A DNA stretch of 64,000 nt from NCBI RefSeq assembly GCF_021390515.1, contig NZ_JAJUXI010000004.1, forward strand, positions 310,001 through 374,000, read 5' to 3'. The stretch comes from Dyadobacter sp. CY326. Its GTDB lineage: Bacteria; Bacteroidota; Bacteroidia; Cytophagales; Spirosomataceae. The position numbers and the translations under genes were made by a program. The notes below the pieces were generated by a model. That model was not told the origin of the DNA. It was given only the letters and a program-made list of their open reading frames with translations, and searched no databases. Positions 1-8,126 of this stretch are shown one piece after another. How positions within the stretch are numbered: position 1 is the stretch's first letter; each line of letters starts with the position of its first letter.

Positions 1-779
1 CCTTGTATGAATCGCGCACCTGATCAGGCTGGACCTTGATTCGGTCGCCGGATTCAAGATCGATGAATTCGTAAGGGCGGTTTTCAAATGCAAATAACTC
101 CTCCGTTTTGCGGTCTGTGACATGAAAGAGCAGCACTTCGTGCAAATTATGTCGCAAATGTTGAAGGGCTGAGAAGATTTTTTCAGCTTCTTCGAGATTG
201 TCGAACATATCACTGAAAATTACGACCAGTGACCTTTTGTGAATTTTCTCAGCGATCTCATGCAGCACATTTGCAACAGAAGTTTTCAGCAACGGCCGTT
301 TGCTTTGCAATGTGTTATCCAGTTCCAGCATGATCTTATGCACATGCGATGGGGTGGACTTCACTGCTGTTTGAATTTCAATGTTCTCGGAAAATGTGCA
401 AAGGCTTACAGCGTCTTTTTGTTTTTGCAACAAATAAGTAAGACTTGCCGCAGCCATGACGCTGAAAGTCATTTTGCCAAAATTCTCTTCCGGATAATAC
501 ATGGAAGAAGACGTATCCAGCAGCAAATGACAACGGAGATTGGTTTCTTCCTCGTAACGCTTCACATAAAGCCGATCGGTTTTGGCATAAACCTTCCAAT
601 CGATGTTGCGGGTCGATTCTCCTGTATTATAAAGTTGATGTTCGGCAAATTCGACTGAAAAGCCGTGAAACGGGGACTTGTGAAGTCCCGTAATAAAACC
701 TTCGACCAATTGCTTCGCCAGAAATTCCAGATTGCCGAACTCCCTTACTTTTGCTAGATCAAGTTGTCGGCTGCTCATT
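1..779 (-). CDS. DUF58 domain protein, C-terminus beyond window edge
   Basis: The reading frame is open from the ATG at 777-779 to base 1 (259 codons), so the stop lies outside the window. The region around residues 55-80 has the DUF58 hallmark NIDWKVYAKTDRLYVKRYEE, and a von Willebrand A-type metal-binding motif DTSSS follows at residues 88-92. DUF58 proteins usually sit beside MoxR-type AAA ATPases and are thought to act in chaperone-like or envelope-stress roles; the MoxR partner would be beyond the edge, which I cannot check. The RlpA-like gene lies 14 bp upstream on the same strand, so the two may be cotranscribed. The family call is firm and the cellular role is not. Confidence 0.85.
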
Positions 780-793
780 CTGAAATTTAACGT

Positions 794-1246
794 TTATCTG
801 TCGCCGCGCATGGCCACCACTTTGCCTGATTTGGGATCAATTATTTCATTTGCACCTAGAAGCACCATTCCTTCCATGCCCACAACGCGAATAGAAACAT
901 TCGCGACACCTCTTGCAATTATTCCTAGTAATCTGGCTGCCTCGTTGCTTAGATCCACAACTCTGTTTTTGGCAAACGGCCCTCTATCATTAACCCTTAC
1001 TATTACTTTTTCATCGTTATCGAGATTCGTCACTTCGAGCATCGTGTTAAGCGGAAAACTTCTGTGAGCTGCTGACAATTCTGAACTTTTGTGCACTTCT
1101 CCGAAAGAAGTTTTTTTGCCGTTGAACCTTGTCGCGTAGTAAGATGCATTACCGGTTTCAGTTTTGCCAAGCTTTACCTGTGAGAAGGCGTATGGCGTGG
1201 AAGCGAAAGCTAACAGGATGAGAATCAGAATACGAGGATAAGTCAT
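794..1246 (-). CDS. RlpA-like septal ring lytic transglycosylase domain protein
   Basis: This 150-residue protein has a signal peptide (residues 1-22, hydrophobic core ILILILLAFAS) followed by a single double-psi beta-barrel domain. The RlpA signatures are visible: GNASYYATRFNGKKTSFGE, then the RVNDRGPF loop and VVDLSNEAA. RlpA proteins are secreted and bind or cleave denuded peptidoglycan glycans. There is no SPOR domain, so this is the short form common in Bacteroidota. There is no lipobox cysteine, so it is predicted to be soluble in the periplasm or exported. It reads toward the DUF58 gene with a 14-bp gap. Catalytic activity is not certain for the short forms. Confidence 0.85.
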   Translation of the reverse strand: MTYPRILILILLAFASTPYAFSQVKLGKTETGNASYYATRFNGKKTSFGEVHKSSELSAAHRSFPLNTMLEVTNLDNDEKVIVRVNDRGPFAKNRVVDLSNEAARLLGIIARGVANVSIRVVGMEGMVLLGANEIIDPKSGKVVAMRGDR

Positions 1247-1450
1247 ATCGCTGGATTTAGGTGAAACATAATAAGGTAAAAGTCCTTATTTCATAGCGTT
1301 TATTTGGCGATTTCGAGAATATTTGAAACCCACGAATTTCAAAGCTAGTGAAAACTTTTTAGAAAAGAACACTTTTGTAGGTAAAAGTCATATGCTGCAT
1401 GAAAAATGTGCTAGTCAATACTAACAAATTGCTAATAAGTGTCCGTTTTT

Positions 1451-1478
1451 TTGTTAGCAGCAATAAACTTTATATTTT
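1451..1478 (+). promoter_or_regulatory. Candidate promoter of the DUF3276 gene
   Basis: TTG at 1451-1453, a 17-bp spacer, then TATATTTT at 1471-1478. This differs from the Bacteroidota consensus TTG-N17-23-TANNTTTG only in the last base. It lies 32 bp upstream of the GTG start at 1511. Confidence 0.4.
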
Positions 1479-1510
1479 AGCGTTTGAAAACCTATTTAAA
1501 ACTTAACATA

Positions 1511-1831
1511 GTGGAAGACAGAGAGCAAATCTACTCCAAAAGGGTCAGGGCAGGAAAACGGACTTACTTCTTCGATGTTCGGTCGACGCGATCCAACGAT
1601 TATTATCTTACCATCACAGAAAGTCGCCGTCATCCACAAGGTGATGGATTCACGTACGAAAAACACAAAATGTTTTTATACAAAGAAGATTTCGATAAGT
1701 TCGTTGATGCTTTGAAGGATGCCGTTGATCATGTGAAAACAGAGCTGATGCCAGAAGTTGACTTTTCCCAGTTTGAAACCAAGGCCGATGAGGTGGACGT
1801 AGTAGGAGAGTCTGACCTTAAGTGGGATTAA
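1511..1831 (+). CDS. DUF3276 (PUR-alpha-like nucleic-acid-binding) protein
   Basis: A small conserved Bacteroidota protein with the PUR-type fold family signature: YSKRVRAGKRTYFFDVR followed by SNDYYLTITES. PUR domains bind single-stranded nucleic acid. I chose the GTG at 1511 (106 aa, starting MEDREQIYSKRV) over a TTG 27 bp upstream because relatives start with a short acidic stretch directly before the conserved block. The C-terminus is acidic and ends in SDLKWD. A strong hairpin terminator follows, so the gene looks monocistronic. Function in vivo is unknown. Confidence 0.85.
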   Translation: MEDREQIYSKRVRAGKRTYFFDVRSTRSNDYYLTITESRRHPQGDGFTYEKHKMFLYKEDFDKFVDALKDAVDHVKTELMPEVDFSQFETKADEVDVVGESDLKWD

Positions 1832-1847
1832 AAAAATTAGATCATTG

Positions 1848-1889
1848 AAAAAAGCCTTCGCAATCAATTTCGAAGGCTTTTGGTTTTTG
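1848..1889 (+). terminator. Intrinsic terminator after the DUF3276 gene
   Basis: Perfect 11-bp stem: AAAAGCCTTCG at 1850-1860 and CGAAGGCTTTT at 1871-1881, with a 10-nt loop and a T-rich tail. Its right arm overlaps the -33 element proposed for ychF. Confidence 0.85.
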
Positions 1890-1911
1890 TGCTCGCATAG
1901 TGGTAATTTTG
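1880..1911 (+). promoter_or_regulatory. Candidate promoter of ychF
   Basis: TTG at 1880-1882, a 21-bp spacer and a perfect TANNTTTG box (TAATTTTG, 1904-1911). The predicted 5' UTR is about 80 nt. It overlaps the upstream terminator, a compact arrangement. Confidence 0.5.
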
Positions 1912-1993
1912 CAAAAATTATCATCTGGCAGACAGGAGTTCTTTGTAGCAATGCATTGAAAACTACCTGCTTTTAACTGCATATCTTTATAAC

Positions 1994-3094
1994 ATGAGTC
2001 TTCAATGTGGGATCGTGGGATTGCCAAACGTAGGGAAATCCACTCTTTTTAATGCCATTTCAACCGGTAAAGCCGAAGCTGCCAATTATCCTTTTTGCAC
2101 AATAGAACCAAATGTAGGCGTGGTAACAGTGCCTGACGAGCGTTTGGACATTCTAACCGGATTGGTAAGTCCGCAGAAAGTCATACCGACAATTATTGAA
2201 TTTGTAGACATAGCGGGACTTGTGAAAGGCGCGAGCCAGGGAGCGGGTCTGGGAAATAAATTTTTAGCCAACATTCGGGAAGTTGACGCCATTGTTCACG
2301 TCGTAAGATGTTTTCAGGACGAGAACGTTGTGCATGTTGAAGGTCGTGTCGATCCTGTTTTTGATAAAGAGATCATTGACATTGAACTTCAAATGAAAGA
2401 TCTTGAATCTGTTGATAAAAAGATTCAAAAAACAGAAAAAGGCGCGCGCGCCGGTGATGCAAAAGCCAAAGCTGAACTGGAATGGCTGAAAAAATATAAA
2501 TCGACGCTGGAAGAAGGCAAGAATGCCCGCAGCGTGGTGATTGATGAAGAAACAAAGGAAGCGGTAATCGGCGATTTGCAATTGCTTACGGCAAAACCTG
2601 TTCTTTACGTTGCCAACGTGGATGAGGATTCAATGCTTACCGGAAATGAATATTCTGAAAAGCTTCGCGAAGCTGTGAAACACGAAGGCGCCGATGTAAT
2701 CGTGTTGTGCGCTGCGATTGAGTCACAGATTTCTGAAATTGAAGATCCCGAAGAGCATGAAATGTTTTTGGGAGAATATGGCTTGAAAGAATCTGGTTTA
2801 AGCAAATTGATCAAGGCCTCTTATTCGCTTCTCAATTTGATCACATATTTCACCGCCGGTGTGAAAGAAGTGAGAGCCTGGACGATTGTAAAGGGCTGGA
2901 AAGCGCCGCAAGCCGCTGGTGTAATTCACAGTGATTTTGAAAAAGGCTTTATCCGCGCTGAGGTGATTAAAATTGCTGATTATGAGCAATATAAAACGGA
3001 AGCTGGTGTAAAAGAAGTTGGCAAAATGGCAGTCGAAGGAAAAGAATATGTCGTTGCGGATGGTGACATTATGCACTTCCGTTTCAATGTCTAA
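1994..3094 (+). CDS. ychF: Redox-regulated ATPase YchF (Obg-family)
   Basis: A full-length 366-residue YchF/OLA1 protein. The P-loop GLPNVGKS is at residues 9-16, the G3-like motif [12 protein letters not shown] follows, and a coiled-coil helical hairpin (about residues 125-175) precedes the G4-equivalent. That position reads NVDE, not NKxD, which fits the family's preference for ATP over GTP. The C-terminus is a TGS domain ending in [15 protein letters not shown]. YchF binds ribosomes and modulates translation and oxidative-stress responses in other bacteria. It is bounded by terminators on both sides, so it is probably monocistronic. Confidence 0.97.
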   Translation: MSLQCGIVGLPNVGKSTLFNAISTGKAEAANYPFCTIEPNVGVVTVPDERLDILTGLVSPQKVIPTIIEFVDIAGLVKGASQGAGLGNKFLANIREVDAIVHVVRCFQDENVVHVEGRVDPVFDKEIIDIELQMKDLESVDKKIQKTEKGARAGDAKAKAELEWLKKYKSTLEEGKNARSVVIDEETKEAVIGDLQLLTAKPVLYVANVDEDSMLTGNEYSEKLREAVKHEGADVIVLCAAIESQISEIEDPEEHEMFLGEYGLKESGLSKLIKASYSLLNLITYFTAGVKEVRAWTIVKGWKAPQAAGVIHSDFEKGFIRAEVIKIADYEQYKTEAGVKEVGKMAVEGKEYVVADGDIMHFRFNV

Positions 3095-3113
3095 ATAATA
3101 TTTTGATAGAATG

Positions 3114-3145
3114 CGGGAGCGGCCAATGGTCGCTCCTTTTTCTTT
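3114..3145 (+). terminator. Intrinsic terminator after ychF
   Basis: A 9-bp stem (GGAGCGGCC at 3116-3124 with GGTCGCTCC at 3128-3136), a 3-nt loop and a run of Ts. It lies between the converging ychF and DUF5103 genes. Confidence 0.8.
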
Positions 3146-3146
3146 T

Positions 3147-4433
3147 CTAGCGTCTCCTGTTCCATTCTACGGTCCTGTAACCGATGAGCAGATCAGCCCT
3201 TCCTGCTTGCGGACGATGATAGACCAATATATCGTAATCGTTTTCGGTCGCGCCATAATTCCCCTCAATAAATGCTTCATCCGACTGTTTTGCTCCGTTT
3301 TTGATCATTGCATAATTGTAATTGATGACGCCTTGCTTAATCATAATTTCCACTTCATAGGCATTGGTCGCAATGTTGTAAGTCATTTTGTTGCGTTCAT
3401 TGAGTTGCCATAAATTGAAGGCGCCATTTACATAAAAAGTCGCATCCGGATCCTGCGTCGTGCGCAAAGTAAAAATCACGGGCGTGTAATCTGCTTCAAT
3501 GCTTCCGTTACCAGACTCGCGCTGATCCACAATGTATTGACCATTGAAATCATCAACTTGAATGTATGCATTGTCCGCTCGTGATTTGTCCGGAAAAAGC
3601 ATGAGCCGCGTGAAATCATCGGAACGCTCAATTTCATTAACGCCATAACCTCGGCCAGTCAAGCTGCGGCTGTCGAAATAACGAAATTCATTTCCGCCAG
3701 GGAAAGTGTTTTCAAGATCGAAGAATGTGTATTCCAGAATTTGGTCAAAAGGCCGGACATTGGTTGGTTTGAAATTAGATCTCGTTTCGTCAAAACGGAA
3801 GTTTTTCCTAAGCACAACTTTCAAATCCGTCTGGGGCGCATTGAGCGGATAACCTTTGTAATTGACCGAAAAATCAATCTGCTGGTCGGAATATTGCTGC
3901 TGAATTCCTTGTGAAAAGCGCGCTTTGGCATCAACGCTCACGCGCGTCTCATACAGCATAAATCTCCTGCTCAAAACCGGCTTCCTATCGCGATCAGCAT
4001 ACACATAAATCACGTAATTACCTGATAATTTCAGCTTTGGCAGTTCCAGTCTGTAATGGAAATAGGGCACTTTCGTGCTGAATGATTGCTGATAATCATT
4101 AATCGGATATTCGTTGAATTCAAACGTGAACTCAATGTCATTTAGATTTGATTTCGTCCAATCAGCATTGCAATGAATGATTTTGGCACGATAACCTGCA
4201 AATTGTCCTGATAAGTCATCAAATTCCAGCACGAGCGGGGCCGTGCCGTTCAATGGCTTCACGGCCGGCGTCAAAAGGCGAGTCGGATTGTTGGGATCTT
4301 CCAATGCCGGCGCAAGCAGAACAGTTTTTATTTTTTCATTATATATGAAATCTTCTAGCCGGATATTCTGCGATTGCGCATGAGCCTGCTCTAAAATCAA
4401 TGTCAGGAGCAGGCAAAGGGTTATTAACCTCAT
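3147..4433 (-). CDS. DUF5103 domain-containing secreted protein
   Basis: A 428-residue Bacteroidota-specific protein with a clear signal peptide (MRLITLCLLLTLILEQAHAQ). It shows the DUF5103 layout: an N-terminal beta-rich domain with LVLEFDDLSGQFAGYRAKI and HCNADW, and a second domain with FYVNGAFNLWQLNERNKM resembling an E-set or glycogen-binding beta-sandwich. There is no lipobox, so it should be periplasmic or bound at the outer membrane. No biochemical function is established for the family. It ends 2 bp from the ychF terminator and diverges from the Uma2 gene. Confidence 0.85.
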   Translation of the reverse strand: MRLITLCLLLTLILEQAHAQSQNIRLEDFIYNEKIKTVLLAPALEDPNNPTRLLTPAVKPLNGTAPLVLEFDDLSGQFAGYRAKIIHCNADWTKSNLNDIEFTFEFNEYPINDYQQSFSTKVPYFHYRLELPKLKLSGNYVIYVYADRDRKPVLSRRFMLYETRVSVDAKARFSQGIQQQYSDQQIDFSVNYKGYPLNAPQTDLKVVLRKNFRFDETRSNFKPTNVRPFDQILEYTFFDLENTFPGGNEFRYFDSRSLTGRGYGVNEIERSDDFTRLMLFPDKSRADNAYIQVDDFNGQYIVDQRESGNGSIEADYTPVIFTLRTTQDPDATFYVNGAFNLWQLNERNKMTYNIATNAYEVEIMIKQGVINYNYAMIKNGAKQSDEAFIEGNYGATENDYDILVYHRPQAGRADLLIGYRTVEWNRRR

Positions 4434-4537
4434 GAAAATATTTTTAAAGAATAATGTGACTTAGCAATGTAATGTATGTCTAGTTCATCTAACGTGTTTT
4501 GCGCGTTGACAACTATTTTTTAACTTACATTAATCAG

Positions 4538-5116
4538 ATGACAGCACAAACTATCATGGTGTATTCAGAAAAGGAATATCTCGAACTGGAAAGGGAAGCC
4601 GAGTACAAAAGTGAATATTACCAAGGGGAAATATTCGCTATGGCCGGGGCCGGTCACAATCATAATCGGATTGTTGAAAATTTATCGGGCGAGTTGTACA
4701 TTGCTTTTAAAGGGAAATCCTGTCAGAGTTTTTCAAGCGACATGCGCTTGCATATCCCCGAAAACGGCCTTTATACATATCCTGACATACTTATCGTTTG
4801 CGGGATGCCGGAATTCTCTGAAAATGATAAAGACACATTAATTAATCCTTCTGTAATCATCGAAGTGTTGTCTAAATCAACAAGCGCTTACGATCGAGGC
4901 AATAAGTTTCGTCTTTACCGATCAATCCCAACATTAGCCGAATATATTCTTGTTGATTCCTTATCAATTTCGGTCGAGGCTTTTCGGAAAAATGAAGACG
5001 GCAGATGGTTGTTGGATTCAGAAATTAACAAAATTGAGGAGCGGATCTCATTGACAAGTATTCATGTTCAATTACAGCTAAAAGATATTTATGACCAAAC
5101 TATTGGATTGGTTTAG
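4538..5116 (+). CDS. Uma2-family (DUF820) restriction-endonuclease-fold protein
   Basis: A protein of about 192 residues with the Uma2 pattern: [19 protein letters not shown] at the N-terminus, [16 protein letters not shown] (the acidic PD of a PD-(D/E)XK site), [14 protein letters not shown] (the ExL position) and [20 protein letters not shown]. The family adopts a PD-(D/E)XK nuclease fold and is abundant in cyanobacteria and Bacteroidota; its biological role is unknown. I start at the ATG at 4538, because the 13 residues added by an upstream TTG are not family-like. It stands alone and ends at a bidirectional terminator. Confidence 0.85.
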   Translation: MTAQTIMVYSEKEYLELEREAEYKSEYYQGEIFAMAGAGHNHNRIVENLSGELYIAFKGKSCQSFSSDMRLHIPENGLYTYPDILIVCGMPEFSENDKDTLINPSVIIEVLSKSTSAYDRGNKFRLYRSIPTLAEYILVDSLSISVEAFRKNEDGRWLLDSEINKIEERISLTSIHVQLQLKDIYDQTIGLV

Positions 5117-5120
5117 ACAT

Positions 5121-5167
5121 TAAATTCAAAAAGGGGGAAATCGTTTGATTTCCCCTTTTTGAATTTA
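5121..5167. terminator. Bidirectional terminator between Uma2 and ABC-F genes
   Basis: A long, nearly perfect inverted repeat: arms 5121-5142 and 5147-5167 with one bulged base and a 4-nt loop. A/T tracts flank the GC core, so it can terminate on both strands. The genes converge here. Confidence 0.85.
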
Positions 5168-5179
5168 TAACATGGAGTT

Positions 5180-7135
5180 CTACTTCCCAGCTAGCGTATC
5201 GACTTCCAGCATCAAATTTTCCCAAGTCTCCGTGCTGTCGTCCAGTTTCTGCTTAATGTCTGCATAAAACCGATTCAAATCAGCAAGCGCTTTTGAATCA
5301 TTGTAAATCTTTGAATCTGCTAGCTTGACTTCTGTCTCGGTTTTCTTGATTTCCAAATTGTTAATGGTCGCTTCCAGCTCCTCAATCTGCTTTTGTGCTT
5401 TCTTTATTTTTTGCGAATCTTCATTGGAAACAGACTTTCCGTTACTTTTCTGAGCATTGCCATTGGACGCAGGCTGAGGGGCATTTTTCTGTGGCGGTGC
5501 GCTGCTGACAGTCGCTTTATCGCTTACAGCAGATTGCAATCCACGCTCTTCAACCCACACTTCGTATTCCTGATAAGTGCCAGGATATTGCTTAATCTCG
5601 TGATCTTCAATATACCAGATCTTATTTGCAATGTTTTCAACAAAATATCTATCGTGGGAAACAACAATGTAACTGCCTTCATATTGCTGCAAAGCCTGAA
5701 TCAGAATGTTCACCGATTGCATGTCCAAGTGATTGGTAGGCTCATCGAGCAGCAGGAAGTTGGCTTGTGAAAGCAAAACTTTTGCCAGCGCCACACGCGA
5801 TTTCTCACCTCCGGAAAGGACTTTGATCTTCTTGAAAACATCATCGCCGGTAAAAAGAAAACATCCCAAAACAGTTCTTAACTCAGTCTCGGTTTTGTTG
5901 GAGTTCGCGTATTTAAGCTCTTCAATTAAGCTGTGGTTTACATTCAGTGATTCCAGCTGATGCTGTGCGTAAAAAGTAAAAGAAACATTGTGTCCCAATC
6001 TTCTTTTTCCCTCAATCGGCTCAGTTCCAGCCACAACGCGTAACACGGTTGACTTTCCGCGACCATTTGCTCCGATTAATGCGATCTTATCACCGCGCTC
6101 CATGCTAATGTTGGTGCTGTCGAGTATGACTTTTTCGCCATAAGCTTTGGAAGCATCTTCAAGCTGAAAAACGTGTCTGCCCGGCTGTGTGGTAAACTGA
6201 AAACGGAAATGCACTTTTGCATTTTCATCAATAACTTGGTCCACAACATCCATTTTATCCAATGCTTTCACGCGGCTTTGAACCTGGCGTGATTTCGTTG
6301 CTTTGGCTTTAAAACGCTCTATAAATCGTTCTGTCTGACGAATCTTGGCTTGCTGGTTTTCGTAAGCACCGCGTTGAATTTCATTGCGTTCTTCCTTTTC
6401 CTCCATATAATAGGAGTAATTTCCAGCGTAATAATTAAGCTTTCCATTCGCAACTTCGACCGTTGTGTCAATGGTGTTATCCAAGAATTGCCTGTCGTGA
6501 GAAACTACAATCACAGCGCCCTCGTAAGTCTGAACATATTTTTCAACCCACTGAATAGAAGGTAAGTCCAAGTGGTTGGTCGGCTCATCGAGCATAAGCA
6601 ATGATGGTTTTTGCAACAAAAGCTTGGCCAACATTACCCGCATTCTCCAACCTCCCGAAAACAATCGCAACGGTCTGTGCAGGTCGTCTGTCACAAATCC
6701 CAAACCTTCCAGAATCGCTTCAGCCTTGGACTGAATAGTATAACCATCCAATGCTTCAAATTCATCCTGAACTCTGGCTAGTTTGTCAACAAGCGCATCT
6801 GTATAATTATGTTCCATATCGTGCAGGATCTTGTCCATTTGAACCTGCAAAATGTTTTGCCGCTCAAATGCCTGCATGGCAACCGACAAAATGGAATCAT
6901 CACTTTGATAAGAAAGCAAATCCTGGTTCAGGAAACCGATGGTGCAGTCTCCCGATTTGGAGATATTTCCGCCATCTGGCTGAAATTCTCCGTTTATCAT
7001 TCTAAGAAGCGTCGACTTTCCTGTGCCGTTCAGACCGATAAGGCCGATTTTTTGTTTCGGCTTAATATGCAGCGAAGCACCGTCATAAAGTGCCCGGTCG
7101 CCAAGAAAGTAACTGAGGTTTGTAATCGCGATCAT
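5180..7135 (-). CDS. ABC-F family ATPase (Uup/EttA-like)
   Basis: A 651-residue soluble protein with two ABC ATPase domains and no membrane segments. Domain 1 has Walker A GLNGTGKS (34-41), signature LFSGGWRMR and Walker B LLMLDEPTNHLD. Domain 2 has Walker A GANGRGKS (near 355), signature LSGGEKSR and Walker B LLLDEPTNHLD. The linker between the domains is the charged P-site tRNA-interaction type helix pair (KATKSRQVQSRVKALDKM). A low-complexity Ala/Ser/Asn stretch leads into a C-terminal coiled coil (about 570-651), as in Uup. ABC-F proteins act on the ribosome as translation factors or in antibiotic protection. The start lies only 4 nt from a TACCTTTG promoter box. Confidence 0.95.
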   Translation of the reverse strand: MIAITNLSYFLGDRALYDGASLHIKPKQKIGLIGLNGTGKSTLLRMINGEFQPDGGNISKSGDCTIGFLNQDLLSYQSDDSILSVAMQAFERQNILQVQMDKILHDMEHNYTDALVDKLARVQDEFEALDGYTIQSKAEAILEGLGFVTDDLHRPLRLFSGGWRMRVMLAKLLLQKPSLLMLDEPTNHLDLPSIQWVEKYVQTYEGAVIVVSHDRQFLDNTIDTTVEVANGKLNYYAGNYSYYMEEKEERNEIQRGAYENQQAKIRQTERFIERFKAKATKSRQVQSRVKALDKMDVVDQVIDENAKVHFRFQFTTQPGRHVFQLEDASKAYGEKVILDSTNISMERGDKIALIGANGRGKSTVLRVVAGTEPIEGKRRLGHNVSFTFYAQHQLESLNVNHSLIEELKYANSNKTETELRTVLGCFLFTGDDVFKKIKVLSGGEKSRVALAKVLLSQANFLLLDEPTNHLDMQSVNILIQALQQYEGSYIVVSHDRYFVENIANKIWYIEDHEIKQYPGTYQEYEVWVEERGLQSAVSDKATVSSAPPQKNAPQPASNGNAQKSNGKSVSNEDSQKIKKAQKQIEELEATINNLEIKKTETEVKLADSKIYNDSKALADLNRFYADIKQKLDDSTETWENLMLEVDTLAGK

Positions 7136-7139
7136 ACCG

Positions 7140-7147
7140 CAAAGGTA
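7140..7147 (-). promoter_or_regulatory. -7 box of the ABC-F gene, 4 nt from its ATG
   Basis: On the minus strand TACCTTTG (7147 to 7140) is followed by CGGT and then the ATG at 7135-7133. It matches TANNTTTG exactly. Transcription should begin at or next to the start codon, giving a leaderless or nearly leaderless mRNA. No -33 TTG is evident at 17-23 bp. Confidence 0.5.
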
Positions 7148-7232
7148 CGGCGAAAGAAGGAGATAGAAAAAGTGTAATTGTTGGAATAGTTATAAATGAT
7201 CAGCCGTAACAGCGTAATTGTCAGATTTAATG

Positions 7233-7240
7233 TAAATTTG
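7233..7240 (+). promoter_or_regulatory. -7 box of the siroheme gene, 3 nt from its ATG
   Basis: TAAATTTG matches TANNTTTG exactly and is followed by ATT and then the ATG at 7244. As for the divergent ABC-F gene, this placement implies a leaderless transcript. No -33 TTG is present at the usual spacing. Confidence 0.45.
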
Positions 7241-7243
7241 ATT

Positions 7244-7834
7244 ATGAACAATCTGTTTCCAATTTTCCTGAAACTTGAAAACCTGCATACGCTTATTGTG
7301 GGTGGAGGATATGTGGGTCTTGAAAAGATCACGGCCGTGCTCGACAATTCCCCGCTTGCAAAGGTGACGCTTGTTTCGCCCGACATCCGGCAGGAAATAA
7401 GGGACATTGCGAGTCAGAATTCTCGGATAAGTTTAATTGAGCGCAAATTTGAAGACACTGATCTGCTTGCAAAGGACATTGTGATCGTGGCCACGAATGA
7501 TAAGGAAGAGAACATCCGCATTGCAAGCATTGCCAGAGCCAAAAATATCCTGACGAATGTGGCTGACACGCCAGCGATCTGTGATTTTTACTTGTCTTCC
7601 GTAGTCCGGAAAGGAAATCTTAAAGTTGCGATCTCGACCAATGGCATGTCGCCAACATTGGCCAAACGCCTCAAAGAGGTTTTGGGAGAAGCGCTGCCGG
7701 ATAATCTGGAAACGGCCATGGAACAACTCAAAGCGGTCAGGGATATGCTTAAAGGCGATTTTGCCTACAAAGTGGACGAGTTGAACCGTATTACTTCCGT
7801 TCTCACGCAGAAAAAAGATGAAGCTGAAAATTAG
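7244..7834 (+). CDS. Precorrin-2 dehydrogenase / sirohydrochlorin ferrochelatase (CysG N-terminal type)
   Basis: A 196-residue protein matching the Met8/CysG N-terminal half: a Rossmann NAD-binding start LEKLENLHTLIVGGGYVG-like block (here LKLENLHTLIVGGG), VTLVSPDIRQEI, VIVATNDKEENI, NVADTPAICDFYLSSVVRKG and the substrate-site loop ISTNGMSPTLAKRLKEVL. It oxidises precorrin-2 to sirohydrochlorin and inserts iron to make siroheme, the cofactor of sulfite and nitrite reductases. There is no methyltransferase half, so uroporphyrinogen methylation must be encoded elsewhere. I use the ATG at 7244; the 16 residues an upstream start would add are not conserved and overlap the promoter box. Confidence 0.9.
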   Translation: MNNLFPIFLKLENLHTLIVGGGYVGLEKITAVLDNSPLAKVTLVSPDIRQEIRDIASQNSRISLIERKFEDTDLLAKDIVIVATNDKEENIRIASIARAKNILTNVADTPAICDFYLSSVVRKGNLKVAISTNGMSPTLAKRLKEVLGEALPDNLETAMEQLKAVRDMLKGDFAYKVDELNRITSVLTQKKDEAEN

Positions 7835-8126
7835 TCCAAAAACACACATTAAGAATCACAATAAAATAAGTGCGGAATTGTTTTAATAACAGATCCGAAA
7901 ATTCCACGTCGCGCCTCCACATCGTTCGTTATTACTGCGTATTATAGTCATTCTTTGACTGCTATATTATTTTTCCGGTGAAATGAATTTTCGAAAGACT
8001 TGTCACCGCTTAGCGATAAATCTTTTCGTTTTTTACTGTTATAATGTGTATTATTGAAATCAATAACAACTAAATCCGCGCTGGCGGAAACCCATTAATT
8101 CTGCGTTAGACTTATACTTTTAACAT

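Noticed and set aside
239..658. 139-codon plus-strand ORF
   Set aside because: It is antisense to the DUF58 gene, which has clear family motifs on the minus strand; the plus frame has no domain-like features.
3147..4433. Type IX secretion component
   Set aside because: The DUF5103 protein lacks a Por/Gld-type domain or C-terminal sorting domain; the family is secreted but not known as T9SS machinery.
7835..8126. Riboswitch or other leader upstream of the first SusC
   Set aside because: I looked for conserved cobalamin, TPP or similar cores and for a strong terminator and found none; the region is AT-rich and unstructured apart from short palindromes.
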